From Speluncibacter jeojiensis (GTDB lineage Bacteria; Actinomycetota; Actinomycetes; Mycobacteriales; Mycobacteriaceae): a stretch of DNA of 62,973 bases. Position numbers and translations under genes: made by a program. A model generated the notes under the pieces. The model saw nothing but the letters and a program-made list of their open reading frames with translations, was not told where the DNA came from and searched no databases. Every line of letters begins with the position of its first letter. Positions within the stretch are counted from its first letter, which is position 1. Below are positions 8,222 through 16,669 of this stretch, one piece after another. The DNA lies in contig NZ_JAAIVF010000002.1 in NCBI RefSeq assembly GCF_029589495.1, positions 728,353 through 791,325 on the forward strand, written 5' to 3'.

Positions 8222-9305
8222 TCCGTCGAGGCGTTTCCGCCTGCGCGCACTACTGGCGGCAGGTGCCGTCGCCGTCACCGCCCTGGGCGCCGGCCAGGCG
8301 ATCGGGACCAGCGCGGCGTCGACCGACGCCGTCACCGCGACCTCGGGGTCGCTCGCCGCGGCCGCGAACGTGCTGCCGGCATCGGATACGGCCTGGTGCG
8401 ACACCTACAAGAACGGCACCTATCTGGCGGTTGCCAACTACGACTCCCAGGTCAGCATCCAACACGTCAACAAGGCGTTCGACTACAAGATGTTCGTGGT
8501 GCAGAAAGACGGAACGGTCGCGCTGCAGGACATGAAGGACGCGAGCGCGTTCAACGTCGGCGACCGCCTGTACTTCACCCCCGTCAGCGGCAACAATGTC
8601 GGCCGGCACACCGGGTGGGACTTCACTGTCAGGATCTACTCGGTGAACCGGGTCACCAAGGAGTTCTCCAGCAACTGGATCGGCTGGAAGCTGAACCAGC
8701 CGACGGTGTACCGGACCAACTGCTCCGATGGTCAACAAAGCGGCACAGATGCGCCGCCGAACACCACGGCCAACAATGCCACTGCCGGGGAGGCTCAGGC
8801 GATGTCGGCCAAGGTGTCAGGCCCCGCCGAGCAAGCCCGGTCGCTGAGTGCGCCGGCCACCACCGGCGCCGACAAGTCGGTTCCCACACAGTCCGGTCAG
8901 TCTGCGGCGCAACCCATCGCTCCCACAGGAACCGCCGAGGACGACTCGGCCCCCGCCACGACGACCGCCGCGCCCACGAGCCCTGCCACCACGACCACCG
9001 AGGCCCCGAAGCCCGTGACTCCGGAGACGACCACCACAGTTCCGGAACCGACCACCACCACCGAGCCACCGGTGGCGACCGAACCCGCCGACACCGCGGT
9101 CGCCCTCGGCAAGGACTTGAGCGCCAAGCTGACCAGTGACGGCGGCACGGCCCAGGTCGTCATCTCGAACGGCGGCGGAGAGGTGTGCCGGGCCGATGTC
9201 TCCCCCGCCGAGCGCATCCTCACCCCGGAAGGCGACGGCACCCTGTCGGTGACCGGCAACGGCGGGGTCCGCAACATCGACACCGCGACCTGCTCGATCA
9301 GCTGA
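8214..9305 (+). CDS. Exported protein with Thr/Pro-rich linker, SipW operon end
   Basis: 363 aa. N-terminal basic stretch, Ala-rich hydrophobic core and the ATSGSL sequence after it resemble the other SipW cargo. A folded N-terminal domain (about residues 55-180, two cysteines) is followed by a long Thr/Pro/Ala-rich linker (about 185-300) with repeated TTT and PTTTTE runs, and a small C-terminal domain with two cysteines. This looks like a wall-spanning stalk or anchor that presents or connects the fibre-like cargo. It starts 8 nt inside the peptidase gene and is followed by a hairpin at 9323-9370. I do not recognise the domains. Confidence 0.75.
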   Translation: MSDPSRRFRLRALLAAGAVAVTALGAGQAIGTSAASTDAVTATSGSLAAAANVLPASDTAWCDTYKNGTYLAVANYDSQVSIQHVNKAFDYKMFVVQKDGTVALQDMKDASAFNVGDRLYFTPVSGNNVGRHTGWDFTVRIYSVNRVTKEFSSNWIGWKLNQPTVYRTNCSDGQQSGTDAPPNTTANNATAGEAQAMSAKVSGPAEQARSLSAPATTGADKSVPTQSGQSAAQPIAPTGTAEDDSAPATTTAAPTSPATTTTEAPKPVTPETTTTVPEPTTTTEPPVATEPADTAVALGKDLSAKLTSDGGTAQVVISNGGGEVCRADVSPAERILTPEGDGTLSVTGNGGVRNIDTATCSIS

Positions 9306-9322
9306 TCTGATCCACCGCCGAC

Positions 9323-9370
9323 GGGCGGACCCCGATGCGCAAGACCACTGTGCCGCACCGGGGTCCGCCC
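9323..9370 (+). terminator. Hairpin after the SipW operon
   Basis: Perfect 12-bp inverted repeat, GGGCGGACCCCG at 9323-9334 and its complement at 9359-9370, with a 24-nt loop. It lies 18 nt after the last stop of the export operon. There is no T-run after it, as is common in high-GC actinomycetes. Confidence 0.5.
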
Positions 9371-9381
9371 GCCGCTGCATC

Positions 9382-9387
9382 TATGCT
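9382..9387 (+). promoter_or_regulatory. -10 element for leaderless GNAT gene
   Basis: TATGCT ends 6 nt before the ATG at 9394, predicting transcription from the start codon itself. No Shine-Dalgarno is present. Confidence 0.55.
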
Positions 9388-9393
9388 TCCAGC

Positions 9394-10080
9394 ATGACAC
9401 CGATCGACGACCTGGATCGCTTTGAGCCCGTGTCGGATCCACGACCGAACGACGTGCCCTGGCCGGAGCTGGACTGGCCGATCCCCGCACGCACCGAGCT
9501 CAGCGGCGACGTCGTGTGCCTGACGCCCGCCGATCCGGCGTCAGACGCCCCCGACCTGTTCCGGCAACTCGATCACGACATCGTCTGGGCGCACCTCCCC
9601 TTCAGAGCGACCACGATCGACGAGATGTCACAGATGCTCGCCGCCTGGTCCGAGAGTCTGGACTGGCACGCCTGGACCGTGCGGCTGCAGCGCGATCACG
9701 GGGACCTGCCGGCGGGTTCGATCGTCGGCATGACGTCGTACCTCGGCGTGAACGTCCGCGATGCACGGCTTGAGATCGGCGCCACGCTGTACACGCCCGA
9801 GGTGTGGGGCACCGCGGTGAACCCCGAGGCCAAGTGGCTGCTGCTCCGGCACGCGTTCGAGACGCTGCAGGCCGGGCGGGTCCAGCTCAAGACCGACACC
9901 CGAAACCATCGCTCGCAGCAGGCCATTGCGCGTCTCGGCGCCCGGTACGAGGGGGCGTTGCGACGCCACTACCGGCGTGCTGACGGCACCGTCCGCGACG
10001 ACGTCATGTTCTCGATCATCGCGGAGGACTGGCCGGAGGTGAACGAGCGACTCATCTCGCGTCTGCACGCCTGGAAGTAA
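9394..10080 (+). CDS. GNAT family N-acetyltransferase (RimJ/RimL-like)
   Basis: 228 aa of the Acetyltransf_3 type. The core runs from a substrate-binding N-half (DHDIVWAHLPF) to the SIVGMTSY beta strand, the EIGATLYTPEVWGTAVNPEAKWLLLRHAF acetyl-CoA region (here interrupted for length) and the RNHRSQQAIARLGARYEG motif of ribosomal-protein or small-molecule acetyltransferases. It transfers an acetyl group from acetyl-CoA, probably to an amine; the substrate is unknown. It has its own leaderless promoter and ends at a strong hairpin shared with the convergent secreted-protein gene. Confidence 0.85.
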   Translation: MTPIDDLDRFEPVSDPRPNDVPWPELDWPIPARTELSGDVVCLTPADPASDAPDLFRQLDHDIVWAHLPFRATTIDEMSQMLAAWSESLDWHAWTVRLQRDHGDLPAGSIVGMTSYLGVNVRDARLEIGATLYTPEVWGTAVNPEAKWLLLRHAFETLQAGRVQLKTDTRNHRSQQAIARLGARYEGALRRHYRRADGTVRDDVMFSIIAEDWPEVNERLISRLHAWK

Positions 10081-10089
10081 CCCCGACAA

Positions 10090-10130
10090 CGCTGATGGGC
10101 GCCCCCCTGGCGGAGGAGCGCCCATCAGCG
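10090..10130. terminator. Bidirectional terminator between convergent genes
   Basis: Perfect 13-bp stem (CGCTGATGGGCGC at 10090-10102, complement at 10118-10130), 15-nt loop, followed by TTTCT on the plus strand. It sits between the GNAT stop and the stop of the minus-strand gene at 10149, so it can serve both. Confidence 0.85.
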
Positions 10131-10148
10131 TTTCTGGTTGCTACGGTC

Positions 10149-10820
10149 TCACTTGCCCAGCGAGCCGGTCGAGGAGCCCGTCGGGATCAGCTTGCCGAAC
10201 AAATCGGTGAGCGAACCGAATCCGGAGCTGCCCGCGGCCGGCGGCGTGGTGTTGCCGCCGCCGTTGCCCGGCGTCGCCTCGAAGTCGATCGCCCAGTCAG
10301 GGTCGATGGTGCCGTTCTGCGTCTCGTTGCCCGCGTCCGCCGGCATCGCGACCACGAGCGAGACCTTGGCTGTCTGGCCGTTCTTCAGGTGGACCAGGTT
10401 CATCTGGGTGCCGGGCTGGATCTCACGGGCGTCGGTCACCGCGACCGGCTTTCCCTTGGCGTCGTTGACATCCACGCGCAGCGAGACCTTCATGCCCGTC
10501 GAGATCTTGTAGTTGCCGACATAGAAGAAGACGTCGCCCTCCTTGCCGGAGATGTTCTTGACCTGGAACGTCGTGGTGACCTCGTGGCCGGGGACGAGCG
10601 CGTCCTGCGACCACGGGATGAGGTTCGCGCCGCCCCAGGTCTTGCCGTCCGCCGAGAACTGCAGCGTGGGCGCGGGATCGGCGGCGGGCGGCGTGTCGGC
10701 GCGGGCCGCACCGGGCGTCGTCAGCGCGGACATGGCCGCGAGTGCGAGCGCGAGAACCGCCATACCCAGCGCCGCGATCAGGCGCCGGGGCACGGCGGTG
10801 AGGGTGGAAGTCGTGTTCAT
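10149..10820 (-). CDS. Secreted beta-rich protein with Gly/Ser-rich C-terminal tail
   Basis: 223 aa. Classical Sec signal peptide (basic start, hydrophobic core AALGMAVLALALAAMSAL, cleavage after GAARA). The mature domain (about residues 45-175) has an immunoglobulin-like beta pattern: LQFSADGKTW, a HEVTTTFQVKN strand, and a KVSLVVAMP strand. It is clearly related to the product at 10919-11536, which has the same order of motifs. The C-terminal 40 residues are Gly/Ser/Pro-rich around a hydrophobic LTDLFGKLIP segment, perhaps surface-attaching. Closeness to the SipW module suggests a cell-surface role. Function unknown. Confidence 0.75.
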   Translation of the reverse strand: MNTTSTLTAVPRRLIAALGMAVLALALAAMSALTTPGAARADTPPAADPAPTLQFSADGKTWGGANLIPWSQDALVPGHEVTTTFQVKNISGKEGDVFFYVGNYKISTGMKVSLRVDVNDAKGKPVAVTDAREIQPGTQMNLVHLKNGQTAKVSLVVAMPADAGNETQNGTIDPDWAIDFEATPGNGGGNTTPPAAGSSGFGSLTDLFGKLIPTGSSTGSLGK

Positions 10821-10918
10821 GACGGAAGCCTAGGGGCAATTTATGACCCAAGCGTCCATTTGGATCCAGATTCGATCGAACGAACGACAGCGGTACTGCG
10901 GGAGACTGTCGAATGCGC

Positions 10919-11536
10919 CTATGCGCCGGTCGAACCCGTGGTCAGCAGCTTGCTCGGGTCGCCGGTGACCAGGCACTGCAGCGACACCCCGGAGCTGCCC
11001 AGCCCCGGCTGACTGCACCCGGTCGTGCCCACTCCCCACGTCACCGAGATGGTGCTCGGCAGCGCGGCGCCGGAGGGCACGCCCACCACCAGCGACACCG
11101 TTGCCGACTGGTTCGGGTTCAGCGGCACCCACGCGAGCACCGCGTTCGGCGACGCGATCGGACCTTGCGATGCCGTCTTGGTCTGGCCCGCGACGCCGTT
11201 CACGTCGGCACGGAAGTAGGCCGACGACCCCGGCGACATCGTGTAACTCTTGAGGAAGAAGCCCGCATTCGTGATCTGGTTCGAGGTGTTGCGCACCTGC
11301 AGCGTCGTCGTCGACTCCTGACCGGGAGCCAGCACGACGGCGCCACCGGTCCCCAGCGGCGCGACAGCACTCCAGGCGACTCCGTCGGTCGAGTACTCCA
11401 GCCCCGACGTGGCGGCATGCGCGGCACCCGGCCATGCCAGCGCCGACATCGCGGCCAACACGAGCGCGACAACCGCGGTACCGAACACTGCGGCCGCGCG
11501 GCCGAGACTTGCGGGCACGACAAGAGACGGGGTCAT
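10919..11536 (-). CDS. Secreted beta-rich protein, paralogue of 10149 product
   Basis: 205 aa. Sec signal peptide with the same MSAL..PGAAHA ending as its neighbour, then LEYSTDGVAWS, ESTTTLQVRN and ATVSLVVGVP segments matching the paralogue. Two late cysteines (TTGCSQ, LQCLVT) may form a disulfide; the neighbour lacks them. The start ATG overlaps the stop of the upstream monooxygenase gene (ATGA on the minus strand), so the secreted protein appears translationally coupled to a cytosolic flavoenzyme. 98 nt separate it from the paralogue. Function unknown; probably envelope or surface. Confidence 0.75.
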   Translation of the reverse strand: MTPSLVVPASLGRAAAVFGTAVVALVLAAMSALAWPGAAHAATSGLEYSTDGVAWSAVAPLGTGGAVVLAPGQESTTTLQVRNTSNQITNAGFFLKSYTMSPGSSAYFRADVNGVAGQTKTASQGPIASPNAVLAWVPLNPNQSATVSLVVGVPSGAALPSTISVTWGVGTTGCSQPGLGSSGVSLQCLVTGDPSKLLTTGSTGA

Positions 11537-13095
11537 GCGCGGTAGCGTAGCGACGGCTTCGGGTCGTCGCAGCCGCCGGGCACAGGCTTGGGGGAACTCA
11601 CAACCCCGGCGGAGCGCAGGACGTAGTCCGCCGGATCGAATCTCTTGGTGCGGCGGGAGTACTCGGACACCAACCCCGGCCAGTTCGCCGAGATCCTCCC
11701 GGAACCGGCCCGGTACCAACTCGTGCAGGTCGCCCAGGCGGTACCGGCGAGACGCTGCTGCATCTCGTCGTCGAAGCGCTGTTCGACGTCGGCCCGCACG
11801 TCCAGGTACTTCTCCGGCGCGGCGGCGAGCACCGCGGCGGCCTGCCCGACGTACCGGGCTTGCCGCTCGAGCATGTAGATGATCGACCCGGTGCCGAGAT
11901 TCGTGTTGGGCCCGTACATGACGAACATGTTGGGAAACGCGGGCACTGTCATGCCGAGGTAGGCGCGGGAGCCGTCGGACCACACGTCGTCACGCAGGCT
12001 CACCCCGTCCACCCCCTCGATCCGCATCGGGGCGAGGGGCTGCTGCGCGGTGAAACCGGTGCCGTAGATGATCACGTCCACCTCGTGCTCGAACCCGTCC
12101 GCGGTGCGCACCCCGCGCGGCGTGATCTCCTCGACGCCGGCGGTCTCGATGCGCACGTTCGGCTCGCACACCGCGGGATAGTAGGTGTTCGCGAACAGGA
12201 CTCGCTTGCAACCGATCTCGTAGTCCGGTGTGAGCTGTGCACGCTTGCGCGCGTCGGGCACCTGGCGGCGCAGGTGCCGCAGGGCACGCCGCCGGACGAA
12301 GGCGTTGACGGCGCGCTTGCCACGCATGCCGGTGATGCCGCGCGTCCAGGTCTCGCCGAGTGTCCACCACAACAGACGCTCGGTGGCCAGCAATGCCGGC
12401 ACCGCCCGGAACGCACGGTGGTGCACGGGTCGGTATTCGCGGTCGGGTTTGGGCAGGATGTACTGCGCCGACCGTTGGAACAGCGTCAGTTCGGCGACCC
12501 GCGGCTGGATCGCCGGCACGAACTGGATGGCGCTGGCCCCGGTGCCTATCACCGCCACCCGCTTGCCGGACAGGTCGCAGTCGTGGTCCCACCGTGCCGA
12601 ATGGAACGCGGGGCCCTCGAACGAGCCGATCCCCGGAATCCGCGGCATCGCGGGCCGCGAGAGCAGTCCGGTCGCGGGAATCAACATGCGGGCCAGGAAC
12701 TCTCGTCCGTCGGTGGCCGACACCACCCACAGTCCGGCACAGGTGTCGAAGCGCGCCGACCGCACCTCCACGCCGAACCGGATCCGCGGCAGCAACCCGT
12801 ACTCGGCGACCACGTCCTCGATGTAATCGAGGATGTCCGGTTGCAGCGAGTAGCGCATCGGCCAGTCGGTCCGGGGCTCGAACGAGAAGCTGTAATACGG
12901 CGACGGAACGTCGCATCCGGCGCCCGGATAGGTGTTCTCGCGCCACACCCCGCCCACCTCGGGGGACTTCTCCAGGATCGTCACGTCGTCGTGGCCCGCA
13001 CGGATCAACTCGATGGCGGCGGCGATGCCGGCGAACCCCGCGCCGATCACGATCACCGACGGGGACGACTCCGCAGGTCCTGGCACTTCGAGCAT
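11533..13095 (-). CDS. Flavin-containing (Baeyer-Villiger-type) monooxygenase
   Basis: 520 aa. FAD-binding GAGFAGIAAA at about residues 18-27, the BVMO fingerprint FEGPAFHSARW near 162-172 (consensus FxGxxxHxxxW), and the NADPH-binding GTGASAIQ near 185. Such enzymes insert oxygen into ketones to give esters or lactones. A leaderless -10 (TAGCGT at 13102-13107, minus strand) lies 6 nt before the ATG. An AraC-type regulator gene is divergent, which is common for BVMOs induced by their substrates. The gene overlaps the following secreted-protein gene. Confidence 0.9.
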   Translation of the reverse strand: MLEVPGPAESSPSVIVIGAGFAGIAAAIELIRAGHDDVTILEKSPEVGGVWRENTYPGAGCDVPSPYYSFSFEPRTDWPMRYSLQPDILDYIEDVVAEYGLLPRIRFGVEVRSARFDTCAGLWVVSATDGREFLARMLIPATGLLSRPAMPRIPGIGSFEGPAFHSARWDHDCDLSGKRVAVIGTGASAIQFVPAIQPRVAELTLFQRSAQYILPKPDREYRPVHHRAFRAVPALLATERLLWWTLGETWTRGITGMRGKRAVNAFVRRRALRHLRRQVPDARKRAQLTPDYEIGCKRVLFANTYYPAVCEPNVRIETAGVEEITPRGVRTADGFEHEVDVIIYGTGFTAQQPLAPMRIEGVDGVSLRDDVWSDGSRAYLGMTVPAFPNMFVMYGPNTNLGTGSIIYMLERQARYVGQAAAVLAAAPEKYLDVRADVEQRFDDEMQQRLAGTAWATCTSWYRAGSGRISANWPGLVSEYSRRTKRFDPADYVLRSAGVVSSPKPVPGGCDDPKPSLRYRA

Positions 13096-13101
13096 GACTC
13101 G

Positions 13102-13107
13102 ACGCTA
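13102..13107 (-). promoter_or_regulatory. -10 element of leaderless monooxygenase gene
   Basis: TAGCGT on the minus strand with 6 nt to the ATG at 13095; no ribosome-binding site. Confidence 0.55.
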
Positions 13108-13183
13108 TCGCCGTCGTGGCCCGCCGACCAGACACCACCGGCCATGTGATTGACATTTTCGGCCACGGCGGGCGCCGGCTCCC

Positions 13184-13189
13184 TAGACT
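13184..13189 (+). promoter_or_regulatory. -10 element of leaderless AraC gene
   Basis: TAGACT lies 7 nt before the ATG at 13197, so that ATG is preferred to in-frame starts further upstream. A TTGACA at 13150-13155 is too far away (28 bp) to be its -35 and may instead mark another site. Confidence 0.55.
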
Positions 13190-13196
13190 CGGCCGG

Positions 13197-14225
13197 ATGG
13201 CCTCCACGCTCGAGACCTCCGTCATCGACCACGACTTCCCCCGATCCGGGACCGGAGTGGCCGTGATCGCGCAGTTCGCGCTCGACCACGGGATGCCCGT
13301 CGGCGCCGCCCTGCTGGGTACGGGACTGACCCTGGACCGCCTCGACGACCCCGAACTGCAGGTGACGGCGGGCCAGGAACTGACGGTCGTGCGCAACGTG
13401 CTCGCCCACCTCGGCGACCGGGCCGGCATCGGCCTCGAGTTGGGCCGGCGCTACCGGGTCAGCACCTTCGGCATCTTCGGGTACGCCTGCTTGACCAGCC
13501 CGACGTTCGGCGACGCGCTCGCCTTCGCGCTGCGCTACTTCGACCTGACGTTCTCCTTCTGTGTGCCCGTCGTCGAGGTCGGCGCCGACGTGGTCACCGC
13601 GCGCATCGTCGACGATCGCGTCCCGGCGGACGTCAGGCAGTTCCTGCTCGAACGCGACCTCGCGGCGATCTTCACGGTCGTCGGCGACTTCTACCCCGGC
13701 GGCATCCCCCTGTCGACCATGCGGTTGCGCTGCCCGGCGCCGCCCCACGCCGACCGGTTCGCCGCGGTGTTCGGCATCGAACCGCAGTTCGGCCGCGACC
13801 AAAACGTGCTGGCCTTCGACGCCTCGATCCTCGGCGCCCCGCTGCCGCAGGCGAGCCGGGCGACGCGCGCGGCGTGTGAGCAGCAGTGCCGGGCCATGCT
13901 CGCCCAGCGTCGGCACCAGGCCGGGATCGCCGCGCAGGTACGCGACCGGCTGATACGGATCGACACCATCCCGGCCGACATGGAGCGGGTCGCGGCCGAA
14001 CTGGCCATGAGCACCCGCACGCTGCGTCGACGGCTGGCCGACGAGGGCACCAGCTACCGCACGCTGCGCGACGAGGTCCGCCAGGCGCTGGCCGAGCGAC
14101 TGCTGGCGACCGGCGCGCTGTCGGTCGACGAGATCGCGCTGCGACTCGGCTATGCCGAGGCGTCGAGCTTCATCCACGCGTTCACCCGCTGGAAGGGCAC
14201 CACCCCGGCCCGCCACCGCCGCTGA
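13197..14225 (+). CDS. AraC-family regulator (arabinose-binding-like N-domain)
   Basis: 342 aa. The N-terminal 200 residues match the PF12625-type ligand domain (LTLDRLDDPE, GIFGYACLTSPTFGDAL), and the C-terminus carries two helix-turn-helix units: MERVAAELAMSTRTLRRRLA near 265 and SVDEIALRLGYAEASSFIHAF near 310. It is divergent from the monooxygenase gene with a 101-nt shared promoter region, so it most likely activates that gene in response to a substrate. The ligand is unknown. Confidence 0.88.
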   Translation: MASTLETSVIDHDFPRSGTGVAVIAQFALDHGMPVGAALLGTGLTLDRLDDPELQVTAGQELTVVRNVLAHLGDRAGIGLELGRRYRVSTFGIFGYACLTSPTFGDALAFALRYFDLTFSFCVPVVEVGADVVTARIVDDRVPADVRQFLLERDLAAIFTVVGDFYPGGIPLSTMRLRCPAPPHADRFAAVFGIEPQFGRDQNVLAFDASILGAPLPQASRATRAACEQQCRAMLAQRRHQAGIAAQVRDRLIRIDTIPADMERVAAELAMSTRTLRRRLADEGTSYRTLRDEVRQALAERLLATGALSVDEIALRLGYAEASSFIHAFTRWKGTTPARHRR

Positions 14226-14396
14226 CCCGGATCCGCCCGAAGCCGACGGCCGATACCCCACAACGAGACGCTGCCCACAATCTCCCGCCAGACGTTGCCG
14301 CCGCACCTACTCGCCGGTACCCAGGAAAGGTGGTAGTCACTAACACTTTGCGGCTACCGGGTCGGCCGCACGGCTGACGGACCGGAGAGGATCACG

Positions 14397-16637
14397 ATGG
14401 CGTCGTTGTTGTTCCGCGTCGGCAGGTTCTGCTACCGACGCAAGTGGTGGGTGATCGCCGCATGGCTGGCCGCGCTGCTGACGGTCGCCGGCCTGGTCGG
14501 CGCGCTGCAACCCAAGTTCGCCAACGACTTCGACCTGCCGGGCACCGACTCCGGCACCGCCACTTCGCAGGTCCAGAAGTACTTCCCGCAGGTCATGGAC
14601 GAACAGAAGCAGGCGTCGACGAGCGTGCTGGTCGCCGCCGACGACGGTCTGGCCGGCCACACCGCGCAGATCGACGCGCTGGTCGCGGACCTGCACAAGC
14701 TGCCCGACCTCACCGCACCGAACAAGGTCGTCAACCCGCTGGTCGTCGCCAAGGTGCAGCCACAGCTCGCCACCTCGGTGCTCGGCGACCACGGCAAGGT
14801 CGGACTGATCCAGGTCCACCAGAACATCGACGTCACGAAGCTGACCGTCGACCAGATGAACCAGCTCAAGAGCATCGTCGCCGCCCATGACGGCAACGGC
14901 CTGCAGGTCGCGGCCACCGGGTCGCTGATGCAGGTGCACGAGGCGGGCGGGCAGGCCGAGATGATCGGCTTCGCGATCGCGTTCGTGGTGATGATCGTGG
15001 CGTTCGGCGCGCTGGTCGCCGCGTTCATCCCGCTGGTCACCGGCCTGGTCGGGGTCGGGCTGACGATGATGCTGCTCAACCTCGGCGCCGAGGTCATGTC
15101 GATCAACCAGATGGCCACCGGCATCGTCACGATGCTCGGCATCGCGGTGTCCATCGACTACGCGCTGTTCATCGTCTCGCGCTATCGCAGCGAGTTGCAG
15201 CGCGGCGGTGACCGCGCGGACGCGGCCGGACGTGCCGTCGGAACCGCCGGCACCGCAGTCGTGTTCGCCGGACTGACCGTGATCATCGCCGTCGTCGCAT
15301 TGATGGTGGTCGGCATCCCGTTGATCACCCAGATGGGCTCGGGCGCGGGCATCGCCGTCGCGGTCGCCGTGCTGGCCGCGCTCACCCTGATCCCGGCCCT
15401 GCTCGGCGCCTTCGGACGGTTCGCGTTCGCGCCGCGGATCCCGTGGATCCGGCACGCCGAGCCGTCGGAGACCGCCGAGACCAACGGCGTCCGCTTCGGC
15501 CGGCTGGTGACCCGGCGGCCGCTGCCGTTCATCGTGGCCGGACTGGCCGTGCTGATCGTGGCCGCGATCCCGATGACCAAGCTCGAGTTGGGGCTGTCGA
15601 TGTCCAGCGACGACGAGGCCCCGGCGCAGGCGCTGCTGCAGCGCGGATTCGGCGAGGGCATCAACGGCCCGCTGCTGGCGGTGCTGCACACGGACGAGGG
15701 CAACATCGCACCGGCGGCGGAGGAGGCGGTCGCGCACATCAAGGAGCTGCCCGACGTCGCCAACGTCGCCACACTGACCTGGATGGGCAACGGCACGCCC
15801 CGGCCGGACGTCGGTGCCGACACCGCGCTGATCTCGGTGATCCCGGAGAGCGCGCCGTCGTCGCCGGCCACGCACGACCTGATGGAGCAGATCCGCGACT
15901 TCGCGCCGACCGTGGCGCAGCAGGGTGCGGAACTGCATGTCGGAGGCCAGACCGCGATCATGTCCGATCTGTCGGCCAAGCTGGACAAGGCGCTGATCCC
16001 CTACCTGGTGGTCGTCGTCGGCCTGGCCTTCTTGATCATGATCGGGGTGTTCCGGTCCATCTGGGTGCCGCTGGTCGGCACGCTCGGCTTCATCTTCTCG
16101 GTGCTCGCGACCTTCGGTGCGACGGTGGCGATCTTCCAGGAGGGGTGGCTCGGGCTGATCACCCACACCCAGCCGATCCTGTCGTTCCTGCCGATCTTCC
16201 TGATCGGCGTGGTGTTCGGCCTCGCCATGGACTACCAGGTGTTCCTGGTGACCCGCATGCGCGAGGAGTACATCCACGGCATGTCCGCCAAGGACGCGAT
16301 CATCGCCGGATACCGGCACGGCGCCCGCGTGGTGACCTCGGCCGCGATCATCATGATCAGCGTGTTCGCGGCGTTCATGCTCGCGCCGGACACCACCTCG
16401 AAGATGCTCGGGTTCGCACTGGCGGGCGCGGTCTTCTTCGATGCCTTCATCATCCGGATGATGGTGGTGCCCGCGGTGATCTCGATGCTCGGCGACCGGG
16501 CCTGGCGCCTGCCGAAGTGGCTGGACAAGCTCGTGCTGAACTTCGACATCGAGGGCGGGGCGGTCCGCAACCGGGGCATCCCGGAGGTCGCCACGCAGGA
16601 TCCGGGCAGTCCGGAGCCGGTCGGCGCGCCCAGCTGA
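14397..16637 (+). CDS. MMPL-family RND transporter
   Basis: 746 aa with two repeats of six membrane helices and two large periplasmic loops (about residues 35-190 and 400-530). Asp/Tyr-bearing helices typical of the proton relay appear as ATGIVTMLGIAVSIDYALFI and the equivalent FGLAMDYQVFLV. MMPL proteins export lipids, drugs or siderophores using the proton gradient. A GAGAGGA Shine-Dalgarno precedes the ATG. The gene is followed by a TetR gene, so local repression by that regulator is likely. The size is smaller than lipid-exporting MmpL3/7-type proteins, favouring a drug or small-lipid exporter. Confidence 0.9.
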   Translation: MASLLFRVGRFCYRRKWWVIAAWLAALLTVAGLVGALQPKFANDFDLPGTDSGTATSQVQKYFPQVMDEQKQASTSVLVAADDGLAGHTAQIDALVADLHKLPDLTAPNKVVNPLVVAKVQPQLATSVLGDHGKVGLIQVHQNIDVTKLTVDQMNQLKSIVAAHDGNGLQVAATGSLMQVHEAGGQAEMIGFAIAFVVMIVAFGALVAAFIPLVTGLVGVGLTMMLLNLGAEVMSINQMATGIVTMLGIAVSIDYALFIVSRYRSELQRGGDRADAAGRAVGTAGTAVVFAGLTVIIAVVALMVVGIPLITQMGSGAGIAVAVAVLAALTLIPALLGAFGRFAFAPRIPWIRHAEPSETAETNGVRFGRLVTRRPLPFIVAGLAVLIVAAIPMTKLELGLSMSSDDEAPAQALLQRGFGEGINGPLLAVLHTDEGNIAPAAEEAVAHIKELPDVANVATLTWMGNGTPRPDVGADTALISVIPESAPSSPATHDLMEQIRDFAPTVAQQGAELHVGGQTAIMSDLSAKLDKALIPYLVVVVGLAFLIMIGVFRSIWVPLVGTLGFIFSVLATFGATVAIFQEGWLGLITHTQPILSFLPIFLIGVVFGLAMDYQVFLVTRMREEYIHGMSAKDAIIAGYRHGARVVTSAAIIMISVFAAFMLAPDTTSKMLGFALAGAVFFDAFIIRMMVVPAVISMLGDRAWRLPKWLDKLVLNFDIEGGAVRNRGIPEVATQDPGSPEPVGAPS

Positions 16638-16669
16638 CCGCACCACCAGAGTCGGCAGGAGGAGTGACC

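Noticed and set aside
13150-13189. Classical -35/-10 promoter TTGACA...TAGACT for the AraC gene
   Set aside because: The spacing is 28 bp, too long for one promoter; only the -10 with leaderless start is kept.
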